A stretch of 64,000 bases of DNA, from the NCBI RefSeq assembly GCF_900460065.1, contig NZ_UAVD01000027.1, forward strand, positions 186,001 to 250,000, in the 5' to 3' direction. This document shows positions 40,575 to 49,227 of this stretch, piece by piece (positions within the stretch are counted from its first letter, which is position 1; each line of letters opens with the position of its first letter). The notes beneath the pieces were generated by a model. That model had not been told where the DNA came from. It saw nothing but the letters and a program-made list of their open reading frames with translations, and searched no databases. The position numbers and the translations under genes are program-made. The stretch is from Streptomyces griseus. GTDB taxonomy: Bacteria; Actinomycetota; Actinomycetes; Streptomycetales; Streptomycetaceae.

Positions 40575-42500
40575 CTAAGATATCCCTCTTCGTGCTGCTA
40601 GAACCGCCCCCAGTCGGGCGTACGCTTTCAACATCAGGCGATCTACAAGAGATAGGCGCTTTCTTCCTGTCGGATAAGCAAGTGACTCACTGATCGCCTG
40701 CACTTTGCTTGCTTGCTTGCTTGTCTCGTCGGGAGCCAGAAGGGCCACGACGGACAGAGCGCGAATTACAAGCGCGGCAGTCTGCTTGTCGACGTCCTGC
40801 AAGAACCCATGTGCGCCGATGTTTCGGAGATTGCGCCCGGGTGTCAGTAGAAGGGCGTTAATAAATGAACACCAGTCAGGATCGAGGCCGTGTCTCTCGA
40901 TATGGGGCATCATGGCCCCAAGGCCAGGGAACCCGCCTATTGACTTATCTTCCTCCACTCGATAAATGGGCTCGTTAAGTAGTAGCAGAAGCGACCGGAT
41001 GGCGGCTTCCACCCTTGGCATGGCCAATTGCACGCAAGAAATGTATTCTTGCTCCCAAAATAGGGACAGGCTTTTCGCGAGAGTGAGGCAGAGCCCGGGA
41101 TCCGATCCGTAGCACTCTATGATCCATGCGTGCAGCGTTTCGGTGGACGGGATTTTATGTGTGTGCGCCATTCTGTCGAGGGCGGCGGAAAGGAAGCGGC
41201 CATGCGCTTGCATCGATATCGTCTCAATACTGCTGACCTGATACCGCAGCTTGTCTTCGTCCGAGTTGTAAGATTTCTGTGGCATGCCGTGGGCCCCGTA
41301 AGTGGCCGTGCCCATAATCATGGCAGTCAGTGAGTTCTTGAGGATTTGTCGTGCCAGCTTTTCGTTTTGTTCCCGTGATCCAGTCGGGGGCGGAGTGTCA
41401 AAGAATCGTACAAGCGCATCCATCAGGTGTGGTTGATCGAAGGTGCGTAGATAGGACTCAATGTCACTGGCGCGTAGGGTCGAGGCGGCCCTTAGGGTGG
41501 TCCAATTGAATGTCGCACGATCAATGGCTTGTAGTCTTCTTACGCATTCCTCGTGTTCCTTTTCCAGATGGAACCTGCGGGAGAATTGTGCTGCTGCTAG
41601 AAGCCAGTGAGTCTTAAGGTGCCCGTCCGTTACCTGCTCCGCCGCCTCCAGCAGGTTGGCTGCTGCTTTTTTCAACGCGCGCTGGACCAGAGCGGTGTCT
41701 TTCAGGCATTCCCGCGCCATCTCTGCGAGTTGCGAGGACAGGTAATCTGCCTTGAAGTGATCGAGTGCGGAAAAAAGGTAGTCGACTATCTCGGGGGGTA
41801 GTTCACTCCGCGAGGATTCCCCCTTTCGCTTGAGACGACCTTGCAGAAGGCAGTGCAGGATTGGGATAACGGTTCCGGGGGCAGGGGAATCTGTGGCAAG
41901 GCTTTTCTTGACCAGGTCGCACATGGCTTCCTCTACGGAAGCCTCAAGGTCTCTCATGCCCATGGATCGAAGAATTGACCAAGACCTGACGAGCATTTCG
42001 CTTCTCGCGCCTTCGCTGAAGTCCCCTTCCCGTGAGGCTAGGTAGCCCTCCACTGCTGCGCGTGCGTAGATATGCGGCTTCTGGTGCCTGGCAGAAAATA
42101 GAAGGTCTGCCAGGAGTCCTTGAATCTCCGGTTCGTTGCGAGCAGGGAGCAGGGCATCCCAAAGTTTCAAGACATCGGAGTCTGCTGTTCGAACGGGGCG
42201 CGGCCAGAAATATTCGTCGCCTTTTTCAGAGAGAGGTTCGAGGAGCGCGCCAGGTTTCGATCCAGGGCCTCGTTCAATGTCGAATCGATAGTAGAATATT
42301 GATGCCGTTTCCCTCGCCTCAGCCTCAGTAACTACATTTTGCTGCTGCATCCGTCCAAAAATGAGGGAACCGATTTCGTGATAACTGGTAACCCCTTCAA
42401 GGGCGTCGGTTATCAGTGCAGAGATTACAGGTAGGCGTTCAGCGTCATAGATATAAGCCAGCGCTTTCGAACTGCGTTCTTTGCTGGGAATTTCATCCAT
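40575..42500 (-). CDS. Large helical protein with HEPN-type R-N-x3-H motif (putative defence cargo)
   Basis: 641 residues from ATG at 42500. Not a recognised AICE core gene. N-terminal 1-100 domain, a long alpha-helical middle (residues 110-480) with repeat-like helices, and a C-terminal domain with NLRNIGAHGF: R559-N560-I-G-A-H564, the R-x4-H form of HEPN ribonucleases. The RN..AHG block resembles DUF4209 proteins (from memory). GC content is visibly lower than all neighbours (roughly half A/T in parts of 40.9-42.4 kb), so it was acquired separately. It is monocistronic and lies at the attR end, where AICEs carry cargo. An abortive-infection or antiphage RNase role is inferred. Confidence 0.75.
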   Translation of the reverse strand: MDEIPSKERSSKALAYIYDAERLPVISALITDALEGVTSYHEIGSLIFGRMQQQNVVTEAEARETASIFYYRFDIERGPGSKPGALLEPLSEKGDEYFWPRPVRTADSDVLKLWDALLPARNEPEIQGLLADLLFSARHQKPHIYARAAVEGYLASREGDFSEGARSEMLVRSWSILRSMGMRDLEASVEEAMCDLVKKSLATDSPAPGTVIPILHCLLQGRLKRKGESSRSELPPEIVDYLFSALDHFKADYLSSQLAEMARECLKDTALVQRALKKAAANLLEAAEQVTDGHLKTHWLLAAAQFSRRFHLEKEHEECVRRLQAIDRATFNWTTLRAASTLRASDIESYLRTFDQPHLMDALVRFFDTPPPTGSREQNEKLARQILKNSLTAMIMGTATYGAHGMPQKSYNSDEDKLRYQVSSIETISMQAHGRFLSAALDRMAHTHKIPSTETLHAWIIECYGSDPGLCLTLAKSLSLFWEQEYISCVQLAMPRVEAAIRSLLLLLNEPIYRVEEDKSIGGFPGLGAMMPHIERHGLDPDWCSFINALLLTPGRNLRNIGAHGFLQDVDKQTAALVIRALSVVALLAPDETSKQASKVQAISESLAYPTGRKRLSLVDRLMLKAYARLGAVLAARRGIS

Positions 42501-42765
42501 TAAGCGCCGCCCCCTTGAGCAGATTGCGCGGTCGGGCTGTGCCGTTCCATGCGGTCGCGGCTTGCCAATGCTCGAATCTTGCCGCACGGGCGGAGGTGTT
42601 GGCAGCCTTTTTCAGAAGGCACACAGGGGGCGGGCTGGCCCTTAGGCTGAGAGGGGCTGCGGACCGAGGGGGAGGCGACGGTGCGAAAGCGCCACCCGTG
42701 GGGTGACTGCGGGGCCGCAGTGATCATTTAGGGTCAATGCCCAGGTCAGGAAGGTGTGTTGGTTG

Positions 42766-42819
42766 AGACTGTAAATCTGCCGGCTCAGCCTACCCAGGTT
42801 CGAACCCTGGCGCCGCCAC
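42766..42819 (+). repeat. attR core (54-bp direct repeat)
   Basis: Identical to 26048-26101. Contains only the 3' part of tRNA-Tyr, with no acceptor 5' strand or D arm, so it is not a functional tRNA gene. Confidence 0.96.
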
Positions 42820-42825
42820 GCGAAC

Positions 42826-42860
42826 GAAGCCCCCGACCGGTTCTTCCGGTCGGGGGCTTC
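42826..42860 (+). terminator. Original tRNA-Tyr terminator, displaced by the element
   Basis: GAAGCCCCCGACCGG - TTCTT - CCGGTCGGGGGCTTC, a 15-bp perfect stem seven bases past attR. Before integration it lay just behind tRNA-Tyr. Confidence 0.85.
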
Positions 42861-42932
42861 CTCGTTCTCCGGGCACGGAACTCCCGCCGGGGCTCCCGCC
42901 GCGCGGGCCTCCCGGCGGAACCCCGCCGTCGA

Positions 42933-43589
42933 TCAGTTGCCCGCGACGTCCTTCACGGCCACCGTCACCGGCACGCTCCCCGAGATCGCCTCCAGGGTGA
43001 GGCCCGCCGTCGCCGGGGTGTCCAGCAGCTCCAGCAGCGTGGCCGCCACGTCGTCGCGGGGGATCGGGCCGCGGCCCGTCGAGGCGGCCAGGAGGACCTG
43101 GCCGGTGCCCGCGTCGTCCGTCAGCATGCCGGGGCGCAGGATCGTCCAGTCCAGTGCCGTGCGGGAGCGCACGGCCGCGTCCGCGGCGCCCTTGGCCCGC
43201 AGATACACGTCGAAGACCTCGTCGCCGGGATGGTCCGGGTCGGCGCCCATCGAGGAGACGACGAGGAAGCGGCGGACGCCCGCCGCCTCGGCCGCTTCGG
43301 CGAACAGCACGGCCGCGTCGCGGTCGACGGTGTCCTTCCGGGCGGTGCCGCTGTTCGGCCCGGCGCCCGCCGCGAAGACGGCCGCGTCCGCGCCGCGCAG
43401 CACCTGCGCGGTCTGCTCCACGGTGGCCGATTCGAGGTCCAGCACGACGGGTTCGGCGCCGGCGTCGGTCAGGTCCTGACTCTGTTGGGGGTTGCGGATG
43501 ATCCCTACGGCTTCATCCCCGCGTGCGGCGAGCAGCCGCTCCAGCCGCAGTGCGATCTGTCCGTGTCCACCTGCGATGACAATGCGCAT
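42933..43589 (-). CDS. NAD(P)-binding oxidoreductase (atypical SDR)
   Basis: 218 residues: MRIVIAGGHGQIALRLERLLAARGDEAVGIIRNPQQ, a GxxGxxG Rossmann start, then FLVVSSMGADPDHPGDEVFDVYLRAKGAAD and LDWTILRPGMLTDD, typical of the SDR_a5 / YwnB-like family. Small NADPH-dependent reductase or epimerase-like; substrate unknown. First chromosomal gene right of the element. Confidence 0.88.
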   Translation of the reverse strand: MRIVIAGGHGQIALRLERLLAARGDEAVGIIRNPQQSQDLTDAGAEPVVLDLESATVEQTAQVLRGADAAVFAAGAGPNSGTARKDTVDRDAAVLFAEAAEAAGVRRFLVVSSMGADPDHPGDEVFDVYLRAKGAADAAVRSRTALDWTILRPGMLTDDAGTGQVLLAASTGRGPIPRDDVAATLLELLDTPATAGLTLEAISGSVPVTVAVKDVAGN

Positions 43590-43623
43590 ACCACCGACCG
43601 TACGCCCGGGGACGCGGTCGCGC

Positions 43624-44919
43624 TCAGTTCCTCGGCCCGGCGCCCGGGTCGGGCCGCCCCTGCCGCGGGAGTCCGCCGAGCCCCGTGGCGGCGTCCCCGT
43701 CGGAGTCGCAGTACTCGCGCACGGCACTGGTACGGGCGACGATCCGGCCGCCGTGGATGACGATGCGGCTGTAGGCGAGCGAGAGCACCGCGGAGAGCCG
43801 TTCGCCGCGCACGGCGAGGAGTTCGGCGGGGAAGCCCGCCTCGACGCGCACGTCGGGCAGGCCCAGGGCCGCGCGGGCGGACGTGGAGACCAGCGCGTAC
43901 GCCTGCTCGGCGCGGAGCCCCGCCTGGGAGGCGAGGAGGTAGGCGGCTTCGAGCGGATCGCCGCGTCCGACCGGGTTGGCCGTGTCCCGCAGCGCACCGC
44001 TGCCCGCCGCGACGCGCACGCCGGCGGAGCGCAGCAGGCGCACGGGGGCGGTCGTCCGGCGCTCCGCGCCCGCGCAGCCGCCCTGGGGCAGGCAGACCAC
44101 GGTGATCCCGGCGGCGGCGAGCCGGTCGGCGGCACGGGCCGCGGCCTCCAGGGGCAGGTGGGCCAGGCCGCCGCAGGGGCCGAGCGTGACGCCGGGACGC
44201 AGGCCGGCGGCCATCGCGGCGAGCCGGGACAGGCGGGCGGGGTCGTCGCCGTCGGTGTGCAGGTCCACGGGGCAGCCGTGCTCGGCCGCGATCTCCAGGA
44301 CGGCCTCGGTGTAGCCCGTGGGGTCGGGGTCGAGGTCGGGGCAGCCGCCGACGACCGCCGCGCCCATCTTCACCGCGTCCCGGAGCATCGCGAGGCTGTC
44401 CGCCCCGGCGATGCCGGTGAGGAGGCGGGGGACCGCGACGGGCATGACGTCGGCGAGGCCGCGCAGGGCACGCCGGGTCTGCAGGACGGCTTCGAGCGGG
44501 GCGAGCCCCTGGACGTCGCCGACCCGGACGTGGGTGCGCAGGACGGTGGCGCCGTGGCCGAGCTGGAGCAGGGCGGCCTCGGTCGCGCGGCGCTGGATGT
44601 CCTCGGCGCGGTGCGAGGCGGGGCCGGGGCTGTCGGGCCCCGCGCTGTCGGCGGTCAGGGCGGTGTCGCTGTGGGCGTGGGGTTCGGCCGGGGCGGGGAG
44701 CAGGAGGTAGCCGCGGAGGTCGATGCGGGGGCCGCGGGCGGTCAGGCTGCCCGCGGTGCCGACGGCCTCGATCCGGCTGCCGCTCAGGCGTACGTCGACG
44801 GCCCGCCCGTCGACGAGACGGGCCCCGCCGAGGACGAGGGCGGGGTGGTCGGCGGTGGTGGCCGCGTCGGCGCTGTCGGGCGCGTTGTCGTCGGGCCGCC
44901 GCGGCTGGCTGTCGGGCAT
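43624..44919 (-). CDS. Amidohydrolase-family protein (cytosine-deaminase-like)
   Basis: 431 residues, AGGAG upstream. Metal-site motifs are partly altered: PAPAEPHAHSDTA (H-x-H), VDLHTDGDDPARL (His), GLAHLPLE and AAGSGALRDTANPVGRGDPLEAAYLLASQ. This is the layout of metallo-dependent deaminases acting on ring amines. The 35-residue N-terminus is Asp/Ala-rich. Substrate uncertain. Confidence 0.8.
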   Translation of the reverse strand: MPDSQPRRPDDNAPDSADAATTADHPALVLGGARLVDGRAVDVRLSGSRIEAVGTAGSLTARGPRIDLRGYLLLPAPAEPHAHSDTALTADSAGPDSPGPASHRAEDIQRRATEAALLQLGHGATVLRTHVRVGDVQGLAPLEAVLQTRRALRGLADVMPVAVPRLLTGIAGADSLAMLRDAVKMGAAVVGGCPDLDPDPTGYTEAVLEIAAEHGCPVDLHTDGDDPARLSRLAAMAAGLRPGVTLGPCGGLAHLPLEAAARAADRLAAAGITVVCLPQGGCAGAERRTTAPVRLLRSAGVRVAAGSGALRDTANPVGRGDPLEAAYLLASQAGLRAEQAYALVSTSARAALGLPDVRVEAGFPAELLAVRGERLSAVLSLAYSRIVIHGGRIVARTSAVREYCDSDGDAATGLGGLPRQGRPDPGAGPRN

Positions 44920-45133
44920 CGCGCTCCTGGGAGGGGTGCAAGATCACATGGAGTGACCTCACCCTAGGTGCGCCCGGGGGCGGCGTCCGGGAGGAGCGGA
45001 ATAGTCGTACCGGTGCGCCCGTGCCGGCCGCCGGAGGGGCCCGTTCCGGAGGCGGACGCGGCCTGGATCAAGGCCTGATCAGGGGGTGTGGGCGGCCCCG
45101 GACGGAGGGGCGGAGAGCGCCGCGCAAACGGAT

Positions 45134-45161
45134 TTGGGCAACCGGCGGGGGACCGTGTAAT
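45134..45161 (+). promoter_or_regulatory. Promoter of the tRNA-Thr/tRNA-Met/rpmG cluster
   Basis: TTGGGC (45134-45139), 16-base spacer, TGTAAT (45156-45161), 14 bp before the tRNA-Thr gene. Fits the main sigma factor. Confidence 0.5.
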
Positions 45162-45174
45162 GTCTTCATCGCTC

Positions 45175-45247
45175 GCCCCAATAGCTCAGTCGGTAGAGCG
45201 TCTCCATGGTAAGGAGAAGGTCTGCGGTTCGATTCCGCATTGGGGCT
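45175..45247 (+). tRNA. tRNA-Thr: tRNA-Thr (GGU)
   Basis: GCCCCAA acceptor with TTGGGGC; anticodon stem TCTCC/GGAGA and loop ATGGTAA, anticodon GGT; T arm TGCGG-TTCGATT-CCGCA. No encoded CCA. Confidence 0.97.
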
Positions 45248-45292
45248 CTGGTGATCGGGAAACCCCGCTTCGGCGGGGGGACTCATCATCAA

Positions 45293-45365
45293 AGCGGTGT
45301 AGCTCAGTCGGTAGAGCAAGCGGCTCATAATCGCTGTGTCACCGGTTCAAGTCCGGTCACCGCTA
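45293..45365 (+). tRNA. tRNA-Met: tRNA-Met (CAU, elongator)
   Basis: AGCGGTG acceptor with CACCGCT; anticodon loop CTCATAA (CAT). The perfect first acceptor pair A-T marks it as elongator rather than initiator. 45 bp after tRNA-Thr, same transcript. Confidence 0.95.
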
Positions 45366-45370
45366 CTAAC

Positions 45371-45414
45371 GGTAGCCGATTGCTGGGTCGGTCCTTCGAT
45401 CGGCTACCCTTTTA
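45371..45414 (+). terminator. Hairpin with T-run after tRNA-Met
   Basis: GGTAGCCGAT (45371-45380) pairs perfectly with ATCGGCTACC (45399-45408), followed by CTTTTAT. Some transcription must pass or restart for rpmG. Confidence 0.65.
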
Positions 45415-45453
45415 TGCGTTCATCCGTCCACCGTCCGTCCAAGGAGCACTCAC

Positions 45454-45618
45454 GTGGCTGCCACCGACGTCCGCCCGAAGATCACGCTGGCCTGCGTGGA
45501 GTGCAAGGAGCGGAACTACATCACCAAGAAGAACCGGCGTAACAACCCGGACCGTCTTGAGATGAAGAAGCACTGCCCGCGCTGCAACTCGCACACCGCG
45601 CACCGCGAAACGCGCTGA
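45454..45618 (+). CDS. rpmG: 50S ribosomal protein L33
   Basis: 54 residues from GTG at 45454, AAGGAG eight bases before. [53 protein letters not shown]. Both Cys pairs (CVEC and CPRC) are present, so this is the zinc-binding (C+) form. Streptomyces normally also has a C- copy used under zinc starvation. Confidence 0.97.
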
Positions 45619-45630
45619 ATCAGGCTCGTA

Positions 45631-45664
45631 CACGAGGCCGCCCCCTCCTGGGGGCGGCCTCGTG
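45631..45664 (+). terminator. rpmG terminator
   Basis: CACGAGGCCGCCCCC - TCCT - GGGGGCGGCCTCGTG, a 15-bp perfect stem 12 bp after the stop. Confidence 0.85.
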
Positions 45665-45742
45665 TCGTTGTCGGGGGTCGTTCCCGCACGGGAGCGTGCC
45701 CTTATTCGTCTTTCACCAGGTTTCTCAGGAGGTAGCGAGCTC

Positions 45743-46195
45743 ATGGCGCTCGACCAGTCCTTCGTGGGGCGGACCTATCCGCCCACTCCGGCGTACGAGG
45801 TCGGCCGGGAGAAGATCCGCGAGTTCGCCGAGGCGGTGGGCGACACCCATCCGGCGTACGTGGACGCGGAGGCCGCCCGTGCGCTCGGTCACGCCGATGT
45901 GATCGCGCCGCCCACGTTCGTCTTCTCGATCACCTACCGGGCCGCCGGAGAGGTGGTGCGGGACCCGCAGCTGGGCCTGGACTACAGCCGCGTCGTCCAC
46001 GGTGACCAGAAGTTCAGTTACGTGCGCCCGGTGCGGGCGGGGGACCGGCTGACGGTCACGTCCACGATCGAGGCCGTCAAGTCCCTCGCGGGCAACGACA
46101 TCGTGGACATCCGCGGGGATGTCCACGACGAGACCGGTGAGCTGGTGGTCACGGCGCTCACGAAGCTGGTGGCGCGCGCCGCCGAGGAGGCGTGA
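45743..46195 (+). CDS. MaoC-fold (3R)-hydroxyacyl dehydratase, HadA-type subunit
   Basis: 150 residues. FVGRTYPPTPAYEVGREKIREFAEAVGDTHPAYVD ... PPTFVFSITYRA is the FAS1_DH/HadA-type hot-dog fold without a full catalytic motif. It partners the next gene's product, as mycobacterial HadA does HadB. AGGAGG lies ten bases upstream of ATG. In Streptomyces the pair probably acts on fatty acyl chains; a specific role is not known. Confidence 0.88.
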   Translation: MALDQSFVGRTYPPTPAYEVGREKIREFAEAVGDTHPAYVDAEAARALGHADVIAPPTFVFSITYRAAGEVVRDPQLGLDYSRVVHGDQKFSYVRPVRAGDRLTVTSTIEAVKSLAGNDIVDIRGDVHDETGELVVTALTKLVARAAEEA

Positions 46196-46623
46196 TGACG
46201 GCGAAGATCTCTTACGGGTCGGTCGAGGTCGGTACGGAGCTGCCGGCGCGGTCCTTCCCGGTGACGCGGGCCACGCTCGTGCAGTACGCGGGCGCCTCGG
46301 GCGACTTCAACCCGATCCACTGGAACGAGAAGTTCGCGCTGGAGGTCGGGCTGCCCGACGTGATCGCGCACGGCATGTTCACGATGGCCGAGGCGATCCG
46401 GGTGGTCACGGACTGGGCCGGCGACCCGGGCGCGGTCGTCGACTACGGAGTGCGTTTCACGAAGCCGGTCGTCGTGCCCAACGACGACAAGGGCGCGCTG
46501 ATCGAGGTCAGCGGCAAGGTCGCGGCCAAGCTGGACGACAACCTGGTCCGGGTGGACCTGGTCGCCGTGTGCGACGGCAAGAAGGTGCTGGGGATGTCCC
46601 GGGCCGTGGTCCGGCTCGCCTGA
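46195..46623 (+). CDS. MaoC-fold (3R)-hydroxyacyl dehydratase, HadB-type catalytic subunit
   Basis: 142 residues, TGATG overlap with the previous gene; an in-frame GTG three bases earlier sits too close to GAGGAGG. The hydratase motif GDFNPIHWNE provides the catalytic Asp and His, and PDVIAHGMFTMAEAIRVV follows. Heterodimer with the upstream product. Confidence 0.9.
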   Translation: MTAKISYGSVEVGTELPARSFPVTRATLVQYAGASGDFNPIHWNEKFALEVGLPDVIAHGMFTMAEAIRVVTDWAGDPGAVVDYGVRFTKPVVVPNDDKGALIEVSGKVAAKLDDNLVRVDLVAVCDGKKVLGMSRAVVRLA

Positions 46624-46667
46624 GACACGGCCGAGCAGCGGCTCGCCCGGGACGGGGCCGGGCGGTC

Positions 46668-46697
46668 AGGGGCGTTCCTCCGCGGAGGGGCGCCCCT
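46668..46697 (+). terminator. Hairpin after the hydratase operon
   Basis: AGGGGCGTTCCTCC and GGAGGGGCGCCCCT pair at 12 of 14 positions with almost no loop; 45 bp after the stop. Confidence 0.5.
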
Positions 46698-46800
46698 CAC
46701 TTGTGCTCCTGGCCGCCTCCGCCGGACACCCCCCCCGGCCCCCGGGCGCGGTCCGTGGCCCCGCACGAGCGGCGGGGGCGCGGACCGTACTCTTGTCCCC

Positions 46801-47856
46801 GTGCAGGAACTCCACGACGCCCCCCTCGCCCCCCTGACCACCTTCCGGCTCGGCGGCCCCGCCGCCCGGCTGCTGACCGCCACGACCGACGCCGAGGTGA
46901 TCGCCGCCGTGCGCGAGGCCGACGCGAGCGGCACCCCGCTGCTCGTCATCGGCGGCGGCTCCAACCTGGTCATCGGGGACAAGGGCTTCGACGGCACCGC
47001 GCTGCGCATCGCCACGAAGGGCTTCGAGCTCTCCGGTACGGCGCTGGAACTGGCGGCCGGAGAGGTGTGGACCGACGCCGTCGCCCGGACCGTCGAGGCG
47101 GGCCTCGCGGGCATCGAGTGCCTGGCCGGCATCCCCGGATCCGCGGGCGCGACGCCCATCCAGAACGTCGGCGCGTACGGACAGGAGGTGTCCACCACCA
47201 TCACGGAGGTCGTCGCCTACGACCGGCGCACCGGGGAGACGGTGACGATTCCGAACGCCGAGTGCGCGTTCTCGTACCGCCACAGCCGTTTCAAGGCCGA
47301 ACCCGACCGCTTCGTGGTGCTGCGTGTCCGATTCGAGCTGGAAGAGGCAGACGGGCTCTCCGCACCCCTGAAGTACCCCGAAACGGCCAGGGCCATGGGC
47401 GTCGAGCAGGGCGACCGCGTCCCGCTGCCGGCCGCCCGCGAGACCGTGCTGCGGCTGCGCGCCGGCAAGGGCATGGTGCTGGACCCGGAGGACCACGACA
47501 CCTGGTCGGCGGGGTCCTTCTTCACCAACCCGATCCTCGAACCGGCCGCCTTCGAGGACTTCCTCGGCCGGGTCCACGACCGCCTCGGGCCGGACGTGAC
47601 GCCCCCGGCGTTCCCCGCCGGGAACGGCCGGACCAAGACCTCGGCCGCCTGGCTGATCGACCGGGCCGGATTCACCAAGGGCTACGGCAGCGGCCCCGCC
47701 CGCATCTCCACCAAACACACCCTCGCCCTCACCAACCGGGGCGCGGCCACCACCGAGGACCTGCTCGCCCTGGCCCGCGAGGTCGTCGCCGGAGTGCACG
47801 AGGCCTTCGGCGTCACCCTGGTCAACGAGCCGGTGACGGTCGGCGTCAGCCTCTAG
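46801..47856 (+). CDS. murB: UDP-N-acetylenolpyruvylglucosamine reductase
   Basis: 351 residues; second step of UDP-MurNAc synthesis in the cytoplasm. FAD-binding GGGSNLVIGDKGFDG and PGSAGATPIQNVGAYGQEV; the proton-donor Ser in WSAGSFFTNPIL and the Glu region near the C-terminus. Starts with GTG and no ribosome-binding site: TACTCT lies 8-13 bases before the GTG, so the transcript is probably leaderless. Confidence 0.96.
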   Translation: MQELHDAPLAPLTTFRLGGPAARLLTATTDAEVIAAVREADASGTPLLVIGGGSNLVIGDKGFDGTALRIATKGFELSGTALELAAGEVWTDAVARTVEAGLAGIECLAGIPGSAGATPIQNVGAYGQEVSTTITEVVAYDRRTGETVTIPNAECAFSYRHSRFKAEPDRFVVLRVRFELEEADGLSAPLKYPETARAMGVEQGDRVPLPAARETVLRLRAGKGMVLDPEDHDTWSAGSFFTNPILEPAAFEDFLGRVHDRLGPDVTPPAFPAGNGRTKTSAAWLIDRAGFTKGYGSGPARISTKHTLALTNRGAATTEDLLALAREVVAGVHEAFGVTLVNEPVTVGVSL

Positions 47857-47897
47857 GTCCTGTCGTCGGGCCGCCGTCGTCGCCCGAAGGGCGGCCC
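47854..47897 (+). repeat. Stop-codon-linked dispersed repeat, copy C, with hairpin
   Basis: Begins with the murB TAG stop, then GTCCTGTCGTC, matching copies A and B over 32 bases. GGGCCGCC (47868-47875) pairs with GGCGGCCC (47890-47897), giving a likely murB terminator. Confidence 0.72.
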
Positions 47898-47904
47898 TGC
47901 GGGG

Positions 47905-48540
47905 TCAGTACGCGACGCCCACGCCCTGCTGCACGGCCGCCGGGTCCTCGACCAGCGCGAGCATCGCGTGCGCCACGTCGGCCCGGGAGACGGACCGGCT
48001 GCCGCGCGGGGCGCCGCCCACGACCCGCCGGTAGACGCCCGTGAGCGGCCCGTCCGTCAGCTTCGGCGGCCGTACCGCGGTCCAGTCCGTCGCACTGCGG
48101 GCCAACGCCGCCTCCATCCGGGCGAGATCGGCGTACACGTCCGCCAGCACCGCCCCGACCACCTTGAGCGCCAGCCGGTCGACCAGCCGATCGCCCGCCG
48201 GCTCCGGCCCCACGGGCACCGCGCTCACCACCACCAGCCGCCGCACCCCCTCGGCCTCCATCGCCGTCAGGATCCGCCCGGTCAGCCGCTCGGCGACGCC
48301 GTCGGCCCTCCGGCCGCGCGAGCCCAGCCCCGAGAGCACCGCGTCGCGCCCCGCCACCGCCGCCCGCACCGCCGCCGGATCGTCCAGCCGGACGACGGCG
48401 GCCAACGCCGCCCGGTCCAGCCGCTCCGGGAGCCGGTCCGGATCGCGGACCACGGCCGTCACCTCGTGGCCCGCCGCGAGGGCCTGCCCGACGATCTCCT
48501 GACCGACGCCGCCGGTCGCCCCGAACACGGTGATTCTCAT
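47905..48540 (-). CDS. NAD(P)-binding oxidoreductase (atypical SDR)
   Basis: 211 residues: MRITVFGATGGVGQEIVGQALAAGHEVTAVVRDPDRLP, then VVSAVPVGPEPAGDRL and TDWTAVRPPKLTDGPLTG, a flavin-reductase-like atypical SDR. Divergent from a TetR regulator that probably controls it. Distinct from, but in the same family as, the proteins at 1620 and 42933. Confidence 0.88.
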   Translation of the reverse strand: MRITVFGATGGVGQEIVGQALAAGHEVTAVVRDPDRLPERLDRAALAAVVRLDDPAAVRAAVAGRDAVLSGLGSRGRRADGVAERLTGRILTAMEAEGVRRLVVVSAVPVGPEPAGDRLVDRLALKVVGAVLADVYADLARMEAALARSATDWTAVRPPKLTDGPLTGVYRRVVGGAPRGSRSVSRADVAHAMLALVEDPAAVQQGVGVAY

Positions 48541-48555
48541 AGCGCCCCCTGGTGG

Positions 48556-48567
48556 GTGAGTATTCAC
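48556..48567. promoter_or_regulatory. Candidate TetR operator
   Basis: GTGA-GTAT-TCAC between the divergent SDR and tetR-family genes, in the one AT-rich patch there. Confidence 0.45.
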
Positions 48568-48636
48568 TAACCTCTAGGGTGGGTGGCTCCCCACCCGGAC
48601 GTCAAGATCTCCGGGTCACGGCCCGTTGGAGCACGC

Positions 48637-49227
48637 ATGGACCACAAGCCCGCCCGCGTGCGGATCGTCGACGCGGCGCACGAGCTGATGCTCTCCATCG
48701 GCCTCGCCCGCACCACCACCAAGGAGATCGCCCGGGCGGCCGGCTGCTCGGAGGCCGCGCTCTACAAGTACTTCTCCGGCAAGGAGGAGCTGTTCGTCAC
48801 GGTCCTCGCGGAGCGGCTGCCCCGGCTCGGCAACCTTCTCGGAGACCTCCGCGCGGGGGAGGGCAGCGTCGAGGGCAACCTCACCGAGATCGCCCGGGTG
48901 GCCGCGCTGTTCTACGAGCAGACCTTCCCCATGGCCGCCTCCCTCTACGCCGAACCCCAGCTCAAGCGCCGCCACGAGGAGGGCGTCGGCGGGCTCGAAG
49001 CCGGGCCCCACCTGCCGATCCGCCGGCTGGACGCCTACCTGCGCGCCGAACAGGGCGCGGGCCGCCTGCGGGCCGACGCGGACACCTACGCCGCCGCCTC
49101 GCTGCTGCTGGGCGCCTGCGCCCAACGGGCCTTCGCCTACGCCGCGCTCCCCGGCGGCACGCCCCCGCAGCCCCTGGACGACTTCGCCGCCTCCCTGGCC
49201 CGCACACTGCTGGGCGGAATCAGCTAG
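48637..49227 (+). CDS. TetR-family transcriptional regulator
   Basis: 196 residues from ATG (GGAG five bases upstream). HTH: RVRIVDAAHELMLSIGLARTTTKEIARAAGCSEAALYKYFSGKEELFVTVLAERLP. Ligand-binding domain variable. Probably represses the divergent oxidoreductase. Its last 8 bp overlap the convergent adenosine deaminase gene. Confidence 0.93.
   Translation: MDHKPARVRIVDAAHELMLSIGLARTTTKEIARAAGCSEAALYKYFSGKEELFVTVLAERLPRLGNLLGDLRAGEGSVEGNLTEIARVAALFYEQTFPMAASLYAEPQLKRRHEEGVGGLEAGPHLPIRRLDAYLRAEQGAGRLRADADTYAAASLLLGACAQRAFAYAALPGGTPPQPLDDFAASLARTLLGGIS

Noticed and set aside
42766..42819. Second tRNA-Tyr gene
   Set aside because: Only the 3' 53 bases of the tRNA are present. There is no D arm or 5' acceptor strand, so it is attR.
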